Assembly: GCA_029266615.1 (NCBI GenBank)
Contig: JAQSWN010000002.1
Location: forward strand, 1 to 64,000
DNA from: Polyangiaceae bacterium
Lineage (GTDB): Bacteria > Myxococcota_A > Polyangia > Polyangiales > Polyangiaceae
Reading direction: 5' to 3'
Length of the DNA: 64,000 nt
Under the pieces are notes generated by a model that saw only the letters and a list, made by a program, of their open reading frames with translations, did no database searches and was not told where the DNA came from. Positions 16,647 through 25,395 of the stretch are shown here, one piece after another. How positions within the stretch are numbered: the stretch's first letter is position 1; every line of letters starts with the position of its first letter. The translations under genes were made by a program, and so were the position numbers.

Positions 16647-17891
16647 ATGACTCTCAGGCAACGCGCGATCGTGCTCGGCCTTGCCGCGCTCTCCTGCGGC
16701 GGCGTTTTCGCCGCGTGCCACGGCGCAGAATCCTCCACCGTCGCCCCCGCTTCGAGCGGCGGCGTGAGCGGCACCGCCGGCCTGGACCTGAGCTTCGGCG
16801 AAGGGGGCGTGGCCGGTGCGGGCGGTGGGTCCGATGGCGCGAGCGTGGCGGATTGCGAGAGCTTGGCCGGGCTGGAGCAGTGTGGCTTGACGTCCGTCGA
16901 GGCGACGTTCAGCGCGGCAAACGTGCTCTTGGTCATCGACAAGTCCAGCAGCATGGATGACCAACCCCAAGGGTTCGAGCTCAACAAATGGGAGGCGTTG
17001 AAGGCCGCGCTCGAGCCGGCGCTCACCGCGGCGCCGCAGGAGATGAGCTTCGGCTTGCTGCTCTACCCGTTCCGTGAACAGTCCGAGATCCCGCTCGATT
17101 GCTTCGAGGGCTGTTGCGAGCTGCCGGCTGCCCCCGCCGCGATCCAAGTGGGAGTCGAGCCGGCGAGGTCGAGCGCCGGTAAAGTCATGGCCGCGCTCGA
17201 AGCGGCGTCGCCCGGCGGCGGCACACCGACCGCGGCCGCGCTCGACGCCGCTCTCGCCTATTACACGCTCGGCGCGGGCAAGGAGCTGAAGGGCGACAAG
17301 CTCGTGCTGCTCGCGACCGACGGCGGTCCCAATTGCGGCGCTAGTGATGCCGTCTGTTCCGCCGAACAGTGCACACCGAACTTGGACGGCGTCTGTCCGG
17401 CCGAGCAAGGCAACTGCTGCGCCGGTGAAGGGTCTTACTGCTTGGACGCGGCCGCGGTCGTCGAGAAGATTCGGGCTCTAGCCGAAGCAGGCGTGCCCAC
17501 GTTCGTCATCGGTATCCCCGGTACCGAGCGCTACGCCGAGTACTTGAGCGAGTTCGCGACCGCCGGGGGCGTGCCCAATCCGCACTCCGGAGCGGCGTAC
17601 TACGCGGTCTCGGCGGCAGGTGGAGTAGACGAGCTCACACGAACGTTCGTCGATATCACGACCCACCTCGTGCGCTCGTGTGCAGTGGAGCTCGGCGCGG
17701 CTGCGCCGGACCGAAGTCTCCTCAACGTCGCGGTCGATTGCGAGGTCGTCCCGTTCCAAGACGGCGCGGGCTGGGGGATCAGCGCGGAGGCGCCCGCGAC
17801 GTTGAAGCTGGTGGGCGAGACCTGCCAGCGCGTCATGCGCGAAGGGGCCAGGCGCATCGACGTTCTCTACGGTTGTCCGACGGTGAAGTGA
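16647..17891 (+). CDS. VWA-domain lipoprotein 2
   Basis: 414 aa. Signal peptide with lipobox FAAC, a Gly/Ser/Ala linker, then a VWA domain from about residue 90 to 340 with complete metal-site residues: DKSSS, the Thr in GGGTPTAAAL, and the Asp in LLATDGGP. Several Cys pairs lie in the middle (CFEGCC, CSAEQC, CCAGEGSYC), probably disulfides of an exported protein. It starts 12 nt after the preceding stop, so it is in the same operon. The function is probably adhesion or assembly of a surface complex. The three VWA proteins are clearly diverged from one another rather than recent duplicates. Confidence 0.82.
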   Translation: MTLRQRAIVLGLAALSCGGVFAACHGAESSTVAPASSGGVSGTAGLDLSFGEGGVAGAGGGSDGASVADCESLAGLEQCGLTSVEATFSAANVLLVIDKSSSMDDQPQGFELNKWEALKAALEPALTAAPQEMSFGLLLYPFREQSEIPLDCFEGCCELPAAPAAIQVGVEPARSSAGKVMAALEAASPGGGTPTAAALDAALAYYTLGAGKELKGDKLVLLATDGGPNCGASDAVCSAEQCTPNLDGVCPAEQGNCCAGEGSYCLDAAAVVEKIRALAEAGVPTFVIGIPGTERYAEYLSEFATAGGVPNPHSGAAYYAVSAAGGVDELTRTFVDITTHLVRSCAVELGAAAPDRSLLNVAVDCEVVPFQDGAGWGISAEAPATLKLVGETCQRVMREGARRIDVLYGCPTVK

Positions 17892-17897
17892 GGAAAG

Positions 17898-19148
17898 ATG
17901 CGCAAACGATCTCGCTTGGTGGCCCTGCTGGCGGTGCTCGTTGCTAGCCTCGTCGGCTGCAGCGAAGACGAAGGCAGCACGGTGGGTCGCAGCCCGCGCG
18001 CGTCCGCGGGGATGCAATCGACCAGCGGCGGTAGCGCGCCTGCGGGCGGCGCTGCGGGCCGAGGTGCGGCGGCGGGTGCGCCGAGTAGCGGTAATGCGGG
18101 GGGCGCGGGCGGGACCGCGTCGGGTGAAGCGTGCCCCGGCCTGCCGATCGCGACGGCGGGCGTTTCGGGCGGCGGCGGCGAGGGCGGCGCTCCGCTCGAG
18201 TCGGACGCGGATGCCTGCAACGGCGTGTCGGTCGAGGCCGAGGCCGTACCGGTGGACCTGTTCGTGATCATGGATCGCTCGCAATCGATGGCCGAGGCCG
18301 TGCACGGTGGGAGCATGACGCGCTGGGAGGCGCTGCGCGGCGCGGTCCAAAGCTTCAGCGAATCTCCCGGCGCAGCCGGGATCCGCGCCGGCATCGGCTT
18401 TTTCAGCAGAAGCGGGGGAGGCGACGATGCCAAGGATTGCGATCCCGACGCCTACGCGGCGCCGAGCGTGCCGATCGGCTTGGTCTCGGACATCGGACCG
18501 GACATGGTCGCCGCGATGGACGACGTCTCGCCCGGAGGCTTCACACCTACCGTGCCCGCGCTGCAGGGCGCCATCAGCTACGCACGCGGGTGGGCTCAGG
18601 ATAGCCCCGGGCGCGCGACGCTAGTCGTGCTCGTGACCGACGGCTTTCCCACGCAATGCGTGAACGATCCGGACCAGATATCGCAGGCGGCTCGCGCTGG
18701 CTACGAAAGCGCCGAGCACATCCGTACGTTCGTGATCGGTGTCGGCGACGTCGCGAAGCTGAACCTGGATAACTACGCGCGGGCCGGCGGTACCAAGAAG
18801 GCCTACTTGACCGATCAAGGAGACGTCACCCGAACGTTCGTCGACGCGCTCAACAACATCACGAGCCGAGCGCTCGCCTGTGACTACCAGCTCCCGCCGG
18901 CCCCCGACGGGATGAAGCTCGACCGGGAGCGGGTTCAGGTCGTCTACACGCCGTCCTCCGGCGGCGCCGAGGAAATCCCGAGCATCTCCTCGCTCGGCGC
19001 ATGCGCCAAGAACCAGAACGGCGGCTGGTACTACGACGACGCGACGAATCCCTCGAAAATCACCGTGTGCCCTTGCACGTGCGCGCGTTTTCAAGCGGGC
19101 CGAGTCGACGTGCGGCTCGGCTGCAAGCCGCGTCTCGGTCTGCGCTGA
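17898..19148 (+). CDS. VWA-domain lipoprotein 3
   Basis: 416 aa, beginning only 6 nt after the previous stop. MRKRSRLVALLAVL precedes the lipobox LVGC; a Gly/Ala-rich linker runs to about residue 80. VWA domain about 110-325 with DRSQS, the Thr in GGFTPTVPAL and the Asp in LVTDGFP. The C-terminal module GGWYYDDATNP plus CPCTC closely parallels the end of VWA lipoprotein 1 (GGWYYDDPS, CGASC), which suggests a shared ligand surface. Last gene of the four-gene lipoprotein run. Confidence 0.82.
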   Translation: MRKRSRLVALLAVLVASLVGCSEDEGSTVGRSPRASAGMQSTSGGSAPAGGAAGRGAAAGAPSSGNAGGAGGTASGEACPGLPIATAGVSGGGGEGGAPLESDADACNGVSVEAEAVPVDLFVIMDRSQSMAEAVHGGSMTRWEALRGAVQSFSESPGAAGIRAGIGFFSRSGGGDDAKDCDPDAYAAPSVPIGLVSDIGPDMVAAMDDVSPGGFTPTVPALQGAISYARGWAQDSPGRATLVVLVTDGFPTQCVNDPDQISQAARAGYESAEHIRTFVIGVGDVAKLNLDNYARAGGTKKAYLTDQGDVTRTFVDALNNITSRALACDYQLPPAPDGMKLDRERVQVVYTPSSGGAEEIPSISSLGACAKNQNGGWYYDDATNPSKITVCPCTCARFQAGRVDVRLGCKPRLGLR

Positions 19149-19210
19149 CGCGTCGCCGAGGTTTGCCGCCCCCGCGCTGAGCCGAGGGCGTTCGCGGTTG
19201 ATCTCGTGAA

Positions 19211-19240
19211 ACCATTTGGTATAGAAAACCACATGGTTTT
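19211..19240. promoter_or_regulatory. Tandem palindromic operator at ArsR-type gene start
   Basis: Two palindromes with the same half-site lie 17 bp apart centre to centre: ACCA-TT-TGGT at 19211-19220 and AAAACCA-CA-TGGTTTT at 19225-19240. The second spans the ATG of the regulator gene. Paired sites with one half-site sequence beside an ArsR-family gene suggest autorepression. Confidence 0.55.
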
Positions 19241-19592
19241 AGATCGCTCGCCTCGGCTGGACCTGGTGTTTCACGCCTTGGCCCACCCCGCCCGACGGGC
19301 GATAATCCGGCAGCTTTCGGGGGGAGAGCGGAACCTCAGCGAGCTCGCGGCGCCGCTGAAGATGACGTTTCCGGCCGCCACCAAGCACGTGCGCGTGCTC
19401 GAGCACGCCAAGCTCGTCCGGCGCCGTGTCGCGGGGCGGCAGCATTTTTGCCGGCTCCAAGCCGCGCCGCTCCGGGAGGCAACGCTCTGGACCGAGTCGT
19501 TCCGCCAGCACTGGGAGGCCCGGTTCGAAGCGCTGGACTCCCTGCTGGACGAGATGAAGTCCGAGGAGCAAGCGCCCTCTCGCCGAACCTGA
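19233..19592 (+). CDS. ArsR-family transcriptional regulator (SdpR-like)
   Basis: 119-aa winged-helix protein. The sequence RLDLVFHALAHPARRAIIRQL, LSELAAPLKMTFPAATKHVRVLE and KLVRRRVAGRQHF is the classic ArsR fold as found in regulators paired with AHSA1 proteins. No metal-site Cys pair is visible in the recognition region, so it is probably not a metal sensor. ATG 19233 matches the usual family N-terminus; a GTG at 19206 is possible. It is followed 53 nt later by its AHSA1 partner. The operator at its start implies autoregulation. Confidence 0.85.
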   Translation: MVLDRSPRLDLVFHALAHPARRAIIRQLSGGERNLSELAAPLKMTFPAATKHVRVLEHAKLVRRRVAGRQHFCRLQAAPLREATLWTESFRQHWEARFEALDSLLDEMKSEEQAPSRRT

Positions 19593-19645
19593 GCACTTCA
19601 CGGCTCCTCGCCGTCCGTTTCGGTCCTGTCACGAGTCAAAACGCC

Positions 19646-20146
19646 ATGAATTCAACCTCACCTCACGGCCTGCAAATCGCAACCCCCACGGACACCACCA
19701 TCGTCCTCACCCGCACCTTCAACGCGCCCCGTCGGCTCGTCTGGGAAGCCATGTTCACTCCGGACAAGATGCGCCGTTGGATGCTGCCCCCGCCGGGGTG
19801 GACCATGACCACCTGCGAGTGTGACGCGCGCGTGGGCGGCGCGCTCTTCGTGGCCTGGAAGAGTGACGAGGCCGATCCGGCCATGACCCTCCGCGGCGAA
19901 TTTACGGAGGTTGCCTTGCACGAGCACGCCGTTCACACCGAGTTGATGGCCTTGGGGTCGGGCCAGAAGATCGGCTCGCTTTTGGAGAAGCACGCATTTG
20001 CGGACAAGGGCGGCGCTACTGCCATGAGCATCACGCAAACGTACGACTCTAAAGAGGACCGGGACGGCGCGCTCGCATCCGGCATGGACGAGGGAATGGA
20101 GGCCTGCTACTTGAAGCTCGAAGCGTTGCTCACTCGCCCTGCGTGA
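19646..20146 (+). CDS. AHSA1/SRPBCC-family protein
   Basis: 166-aa START-like ligand-binding protein of the Aha1 C-terminal (AHSA1) type. Typical features are VLTRTFNAPRRLVWEAMFTPDKMRRWM near residue 20, GGALFVAWKSDE and GEFTEVALHEHAVHTE. ATG 19646 was chosen because upstream sequence in this frame overlaps the regulator gene and is unlike the family. Such genes commonly sit behind an ArsR-type repressor and may bind a small hydrophobic ligand; the ligand is unknown. Confidence 0.82.
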   Translation: MNSTSPHGLQIATPTDTTIVLTRTFNAPRRLVWEAMFTPDKMRRWMLPPPGWTMTTCECDARVGGALFVAWKSDEADPAMTLRGEFTEVALHEHAVHTELMALGSGQKIGSLLEKHAFADKGGATAMSITQTYDSKEDRDGALASGMDEGMEACYLKLEALLTRPA

Positions 20147-20150
20147 GCGA

Positions 20151-20174
20151 GCGAGTGAGGATGCGATCACTCGC
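20151..20174. terminator. Hairpin between convergent genes
   Basis: GCGAGTGA, an 8-nt loop, then TCACTCGC: a perfect 8-bp stem just after the AHSA1 stop and before the end of the convergent rhamnosidase gene. No T-run; called from position and symmetry. Confidence 0.5.
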
Positions 20175-20231
20175 GCATGGTCGCGCTGCTTGGGCCGGCG
20201 GTGCTGTTTGCGAAACTCTCGTGGCGGTGCA

Positions 20232-22550
20232 CTAGGGGCACGAAAAACGGTGTTCCCCGGAGGTCAGCCCTTTGAGCCACGTCGTGCCATCCTCAACGTT
20301 GAGTTGCGCTGGCAAGCCGTCGAGCAATGCGCCGCACTCGGTCAAGCCTGCCGGCAGCTGAACGTCTGCTTGCATGTTCCCCGGAAGCGAGATGTCTAGC
20401 GTCGGTGTCTGCCCGGCCGGATGAGCCCAGCTCACTCCAATGGGCCCGCGGATCGTCGGCACGGTGCCCTCTACTCGTGCGAGCGCTCCGGGCTGAGGGC
20501 GAATTTCGGCGACGCCGAAGCCGGCCGTGCGCGGCGTCACGCCCAGTAAGAAACGCGGCAGAATATTGGCCGGCGCGCCTCCCCAAGCGTGATTCCAATC
20601 CAGGTTCGGCTTGTACTTAACGTCCCAAGCCTCCAGCGTGATGGTCGCGCCAGCACGGATCATGTTCATCCAGCTTCGGTCTGATTCAGAGGTCAGCAGC
20701 TCCAGCGCCGCTTGCGCTTCGCCGGCTCGGAACAAACCTTCCAAGAGGTACTGCGCGCCGTAAACGCTGCACGCCATGCCACGGGACTTGACGAAGTCCA
20801 CGACTTTGCCAAGACGCGCAGGAGGCACGAGACCGAACGCCAACGGCACCATGTTCGAATGAAGCGACGAGTGCGCGGTCCCGACCCCGTCGACATAGAG
20901 CCCGGTGGCGGAATCAACGAGCTTTCGATTGAGCGCCTCTATCGCTTTGTTGGCCAGCCCATCGTAGCGGTCCGCTTCGCTCGCCTTGCCGAGCGCGCGC
21001 GCCATTTCCGCCATTTGCTGAAGATTGCGACAAAAGAAGGCATTGACGACGGTGTTGACCTCTTTCACCACGTGACCATCCCGTTCGCCCTCGGGCCAAT
21101 CCACCAGGTCTTGCAGCCCAGCGCTGTTCAATAAACCGTCCGCGTCGACGCGTGATTCGAAGGTCTTTTCGGCTACGAGGACGTCGTACGCCTCGGCGAT
21201 GGATTCGGTGTTCCCGGTGTACATCCAATCCGCCCATGCCATCAACACGGAGTGCTGCTTCCATTCCGTGGGCCACGTCGGGTGCGCCAGCAAATACTCG
21301 TGGCTGTAGCGCGCTAGGGCAAACTCGCGATCGATACTGTAGTGCCCGAGTTGTTGAATGTAGGCGTCGCCCTCGTAGGGGATGCGCTCTCGGTCCCCGT
21401 CGACGTAGATGCCCGCAAAGGTCGGCGCTACCATCGAGTACTTGGAAATATCCCAGATCTGATTCAGCTTGGAGTCCGACGAGCTGAAGGCGCTCGCGTT
21501 CGCGTCGTACGGGTAATGCACCGCCACCTGACGCAGCATCTCGTCTTGAATCGGCACCGGCGACCCGAGCACCTCCACGAACCGGAACGGCATGACGACC
21601 CCCAGCTCGTCGGCCAAGCGGATGGCTTCGCCGCTGGTGTTGCGGGTGTCCTTCGGGGTTTGGACGCGATACTTACGCAGACCTGGCTGCAGCTGCAACT
21701 GAACGCTCGCAGCTCGAATGCTGCCGCCCGGCGTGAGGTTCACGCTGCTGCCGTTGGCGCGCTCCCCCAGCCGCACGGTGACGGTGGCCGCGGTTTTTGC
21801 GTCGAGCTCCAGCTCTAGCCAGCCGAAAGCGTCACGACCGAAATCTGCGAATACGTGGTCCGGCGCGATCGCGGTGACTTTGACCGGCGGTAGGGGAGTC
21901 TGTTCGACGGGCGCGCGCGGGGTGCCGTAGGCTCCGAGCGCCGCCGCCATCTTGAGCTCTTGCGCTTCCGACCACGGACTCGCCGCATCTGCGGCGTCCC
22001 ACGTCCTCACCTTCCAAAAGTACGTGCCGGACGGCTGCAGGGGAGCGCCGGCGTATTCGATGTCGATGGACTGCTCCGAGAGCTTCTTCCCGGAGTCCCA
22101 GGCGTCCCCCTGGTCGCTGTCCAGGGCGGCTCGGTTCGTGGCGACCAAAATCTGGTACGCGGTTTGCCGAGCAGCGCCCGAGATGAAGCCAAGCTCCGGC
22201 CGCTCATCGGTGATCAGCGAGCGCTCGGGATGCGGTAGCAACTCACACAACAGCCCGCTCGGTGCGCGGCTTTCCTCTCCCGGAGCGCCGCCAGCCCCGA
22301 GACCGCCACCACCCGCGGTGACCGAGCCCCCGGTCCCGGCCCCGGTCGCCCCGCCGGCTGCGTTTCCCGACTCGCCCATGCCCAGGCCGCCGCCACTGGG
22401 GCTCCCCGCACCCTGACCGGGCGTACCACCCATCGCGGTCTCTGAACGCGTTTGGTTGCTGCCTGACTGGCCGCACGCCACCAACCCGAGCTGCATCGCC
22501 GCAATCCAGACCCCGTACCTCTGCCGTTTGGAACCTTTGGACGAGCTCAC
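20232..22550 (-). CDS. GH78-like alpha-L-rhamnosidase lipoprotein
   Basis: 772 aa, GTG start. A charged N-terminus (SSSKGSKRQRY), a hydrophobic segment and lipobox GLVAC are followed by a long Gly/Ser linker to about residue 95. Then come a fibronectin-like N-terminal beta domain (YQILVATNRAALDS, GTYFWKVRTWDA), a second beta-domain (FADFGRDAFGWLELEL) and an (alpha/alpha)6 barrel from about 340. YVDGDRERIPYEGDAYIQ near 382 matches the bacterial rhamnosidase catalytic-acid region. The C-terminal sandwich contains GPIGVSW. It would remove terminal rhamnose from external polysaccharides or glycosides at the cell surface. It diverges from the LysR gene at 22662, which may control it. Confidence 0.82.
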   Translation of the reverse strand: MSSSKGSKRQRYGVWIAAMQLGLVACGQSGSNQTRSETAMGGTPGQGAGSPSGGGLGMGESGNAAGGATGAGTGGSVTAGGGGLGAGGAPGEESRAPSGLLCELLPHPERSLITDERPELGFISGAARQTAYQILVATNRAALDSDQGDAWDSGKKLSEQSIDIEYAGAPLQPSGTYFWKVRTWDAADAASPWSEAQELKMAAALGAYGTPRAPVEQTPLPPVKVTAIAPDHVFADFGRDAFGWLELELDAKTAATVTVRLGERANGSSVNLTPGGSIRAASVQLQLQPGLRKYRVQTPKDTRNTSGEAIRLADELGVVMPFRFVEVLGSPVPIQDEMLRQVAVHYPYDANASAFSSSDSKLNQIWDISKYSMVAPTFAGIYVDGDRERIPYEGDAYIQQLGHYSIDREFALARYSHEYLLAHPTWPTEWKQHSVLMAWADWMYTGNTESIAEAYDVLVAEKTFESRVDADGLLNSAGLQDLVDWPEGERDGHVVKEVNTVVNAFFCRNLQQMAEMARALGKASEADRYDGLANKAIEALNRKLVDSATGLYVDGVGTAHSSLHSNMVPLAFGLVPPARLGKVVDFVKSRGMACSVYGAQYLLEGLFRAGEAQAALELLTSESDRSWMNMIRAGATITLEAWDVKYKPNLDWNHAWGGAPANILPRFLLGVTPRTAGFGVAEIRPQPGALARVEGTVPTIRGPIGVSWAHPAGQTPTLDISLPGNMQADVQLPAGLTECGALLDGLPAQLNVEDGTTWLKGLTSGEHRFSCP

Positions 22551-22661
22551 GGCTGCTCAATGGTCGTGGTGGCCGCTCGCCTTTCCGATTTGACGGCTCC
22601 GCCCCAAAAGAGGTCGGGCCCGCCTCGTGCGTTCCGCACTTCGTCGTGGGATCGTTCGGTC

Positions 22662-23606
22662 ATGAGCGATTCGTTCACGCTGGAGCAGCTCCGTACCTTC
22701 GTGGCCGTCAACGAGGCGGGGAACTTCAGCGCCGCGGCTCGCAAGCTGGAACGCGTGCAGTCGGCGGTCAGCACGACCATGGCCAACCTGGAGCAACAAC
22801 TGGGCCTCACGCTTTGGGACCGCTCCACCCGGATCGCCACCCTGACCGAGCACGGGCGCGTCATACTCGCGGCGGCGAGTCGGGTCGTGGGCGAGGCCGA
22901 GACGCTCCGGCGCACCGCGGCCGATCTGGTCGGCGGCGTGGAAGCACGCGTCGCCCTGTGCGTGGACGCGCTCTTTCCGGTGGCGGCTCTGGTCGAGCTG
23001 GCATTGGAGTTCGCACGCGCCTTCCCCCAGGTCGATTTGCACGTCGATACGGAGACGCTGTCGGCAGTTTCCGAGCGCGTGCTGGGGGGCACGGCAACCC
23101 TCGGCGTCGTGAGCCCCCTCGGCGTCCGACCGGGTTTGGAGCGACGCGCCTTGGCATCCGTGCGCATGATCGCCGTGGTCGCAGCGGGCCACCCGCTCGC
23201 GAAGCGCAAAGGCGCGCTCGACACCAGCGCGTTCAACGACTTCGTGCAGATTGTGCTGTCGGAGCGCCAAGATTCCGGAGTCCCGGACCAGGCCGTGCTC
23301 TCACCGCGCACCTGGCGCACGACGGATCTTCACACCAAGCGAGCCCTCATCGTCGGCGGCGCCGGTTGGGGCAACCTTCCGCATCACTTCATCGCCGACG
23401 ATCTCGCGCGAAAGCGCCTCGTCACGTTACGGCCCGCAGCTTGGGCTGAGGACGAGCACACCTTGGTGCTGTCGTTGGTTCACCGGCGGGACCTCGTGCT
23501 TGGTCCCGCTCATCGCTGGCTCGTGTCTCGGCTGGAGGCCCTGTGTGAGCAAGAGCTCGGGCAACCCCGGCGGAAAGCTAGCCGACGCGGTCGGTCATCT
23601 GCCTAG
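22662..23606 (+). CDS. LysR-family transcriptional regulator
   Basis: 314 aa. The N-terminal helix-turn-helix is typical: FTLEQLRTFVAVNEAGNFSAAARKL, then RVQSAVSTTMANLEQQLGLTLWDR. The effector-binding domain runs from about residue 88. ATG 22662 gives the canonical LysR N-terminus. It is divergent from the rhamnosidase lipoprotein (111-nt spacer) and directly upstream of a pirin gene on the same strand, with a pair of direct repeats in that gap. It may regulate either neighbour; the inducer cannot be read from the sequence. Confidence 0.87.
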   Translation: MSDSFTLEQLRTFVAVNEAGNFSAAARKLERVQSAVSTTMANLEQQLGLTLWDRSTRIATLTEHGRVILAAASRVVGEAETLRRTAADLVGGVEARVALCVDALFPVAALVELALEFARAFPQVDLHVDTETLSAVSERVLGGTATLGVVSPLGVRPGLERRALASVRMIAVVAAGHPLAKRKGALDTSAFNDFVQIVLSERQDSGVPDQAVLSPRTWRTTDLHTKRALIVGGAGWGNLPHHFIADDLARKRLVTLRPAAWAEDEHTLVLSLVHRRDLVLGPAHRWLVSRLEALCEQELGQPRRKASRRGRSSA

Positions 23607-23607
23607 T

Positions 23608-23651
23608 TGATGATAACTATCTACTCAGCATCCGTTTCGCTGATGGTAACT
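23608..23651 (+). repeat. Direct repeat TGATGRTAACT upstream of pirin gene
   Basis: TGATGATAACT at 23608-23618 and TGATGGTAACT at 23641-23651 lie 33 bp apart start to start, near three helical turns, in the 76-nt gap between the LysR and pirin genes. This placement fits a regulator binding site. Confidence 0.4.
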
Positions 23652-23682
23652 GCGGCTTAGACTGTGGCTTCAAGGAGCTCAG

Positions 23683-24408
23683 ATGAACACTATTGCAAGC
23701 CCCGACCTCGCGTTTCGATACTCCGGCGATCGTGGCCTCGCCGAACACGGCTGGCTCCGCTCTCGGCACACCTTTTCCTTCGCGGACTACCACGACCCCA
23801 AGTGGATGGGATTCCGGAACCTTCGCGTCATCAACGATGACCGGGTGGACGGGGGCGAAGGCTTCCCGACTCACGGCCACCGCAACATGGAGATTCTCTC
23901 GTACGTCCTGGAAGGCGCGCTGGAGCACCGTGACTCGATGGGTACGGGCTCGGTCATCCGCCCCGGGGACGTGCAGCGCATGAGCGCCGGGACGGGGGTG
24001 CGCCACAGCGAGCAGAACGCTTCCAGTCGCGACCTCGTTCACTTTCTACAGATCTGGATCATGCCAGAAAAGGAAGGCATCCCACCGGGCTACGAACAAA
24101 AGACGTTCTCAGAGGCGGACAAGCGCGGCAAGCTCACGCTCGTTGCTTCGCAAGACGGCCGCTCCGGCAGCGTGACCGTGCACGCGGATGTCGCCATCCA
24201 CAGCGGTGTCTTCGCAAACGGCGAGCAGACCACGTTTCAGCTCGAAAAGGGCCGATTCGCGTGGCTCCACGTGGCGAAGGGCAGCGTCAAAGTTGGGGGA
24301 AAGCGCCTCGAGGCGGGAGACGCAGCATTCACCACCGACTCGCGAGGGGGCCCGCTGCTGATCGAAGGCGACGGCGACGGCGAGCTGCTGTTGTTCGATC
24401 TCCCCTGA
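23683..24408 (+). CDS. Pirin-family bicupin protein
   Basis: 241 aa. ATG at 23683 has AAGGAG 7-12 nt upstream. The metal-binding cupin motif GFPTHGHRNMEILSYVLEG (His near 60 and 62) and RHSEQN (His near 106, Glu near 108) are intact. DYHDPKWMGFRNLRVINDD at the N-terminus is typical of pirins such as YhhW, which can act as quercetin 2,3-dioxygenase. The partner or substrate here is unknown. It follows a LysR gene, a common arrangement for oxidative or aromatic-compound stress genes. Confidence 0.88.
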   Translation: MNTIASPDLAFRYSGDRGLAEHGWLRSRHTFSFADYHDPKWMGFRNLRVINDDRVDGGEGFPTHGHRNMEILSYVLEGALEHRDSMGTGSVIRPGDVQRMSAGTGVRHSEQNASSRDLVHFLQIWIMPEKEGIPPGYEQKTFSEADKRGKLTLVASQDGRSGSVTVHADVAIHSGVFANGEQTTFQLEKGRFAWLHVAKGSVKVGGKRLEAGDAAFTTDSRGGPLLIEGDGDGELLLFDLP

Positions 24409-24549
24409 GGGCTGCGCACGGACGATTTCGACGGGCGGCTCCGCGTTCGCGTCGGCAAGGTTGTTGAGGCACGCGTCGCCGCTACCCGTGACCTTTTGTT
24501 TTGCGGATGCGGGCGCTGCTCACCGACGGTACGTTGGGCGGACTTGGAG

Positions 24550-25224
24550 ATGCGCACGCTTGATGAGCTCGTCGAGAAAAAGGACCCCGCGTGGCCAATC
24601 GTTCGAGGCTGGCTTGAATCCGCGTCGAACACTGTGGACGTGCTGCCCGTCGAACGCGAAAACGCCAATGCCTCGCTGCTTGAGCTCCAGGTGACGACAC
24701 GGTCCCCGATGGGCGCCATCGTCTATGAAACTGGCGGACTTCTCGTTGACCACGGTTGGCTTCGAATTCTCGGCTCGGGCAGCCACCGTCTTCCGCGCTC
24801 ATTGCCGGACTGGAACGCGGAGGTGGCCCCAGCGCCGTCGGGAACGCCCTCTCCGTTTCTTCTGATCGCCGACGACGTATTGGGAGGATTCTTCGCGATC
24901 GACGGCGGCGGTCTGACCGGAGCCCGAGGCAAGGTCCACTACTTCGCCCCCGAGTCACTCGATTGGCAAAACCTCGACGCCTCCTATTCGGATTTCATCG
25001 GCTTTGCGCTTTCAGGTGACTTGGAGCGCTTCTATCAGAACTCGCGCTGGCCCACTTGGCGGCAAGAAATCGGCGGTCTTGATGGCGACCGTGCCCTTTC
25101 CGTCTACCCGTTCTTGTGGACGGAGGGACCGCCCGTAGCAGAGCGCTCGCGTCGACCCGTCCCGATCGCCGAGCTGTGGAACCTGCAGCAAGACACCCGC
25201 CGCCACATGCGAGGGGCTGGCTAA
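24550..25224 (+). CDS. DUF2625 family protein
   Basis: 224 aa. The sequence RTLDELVEKKDPAWPIV, LQVTTRSPMGAIVYETGG and LLVDHGWLRILGSGSHR is the recognisable DUF2625 signature. Soluble, no signal peptide, no known enzyme motif. ATG 24550 is preceded by TTGGAG and begins the conserved region; an earlier in-frame start adds unlike Cys-rich residues. Function of the family is unknown. Stand-alone gene. Confidence 0.8.
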   Translation: MRTLDELVEKKDPAWPIVRGWLESASNTVDVLPVERENANASLLELQVTTRSPMGAIVYETGGLLVDHGWLRILGSGSHRLPRSLPDWNAEVAPAPSGTPSPFLLIADDVLGGFFAIDGGGLTGARGKVHYFAPESLDWQNLDASYSDFIGFALSGDLERFYQNSRWPTWRQEIGGLDGDRALSVYPFLWTEGPPVAERSRRPVPIAELWNLQQDTRRHMRGAG

Positions 25225-25395
25225 CAAGCCGGTTTGGCACACGGCCGGGGATCTCGCGGCTGTAGCTGAACGGCGGTGCGCTGTGCGGACGCATGAGCAT
25301 GGCTGAGTCGCCGCTGTCGCTGTCGGCGGCCTGACCGCCGTTGGCTCTCTCACGACCGAATAGTAGGCAGCCGCCTCAGCGCGTAAAGTCACGGC

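Noticed and set aside
25222-25345. TAACAAG... stretch after DUF2625, resembling an integron attC site
   Set aside because: The core sites do not fit RYYYAAC/GTTRRRY at both ends, no integrase is present and the neighbouring genes lack such sites.
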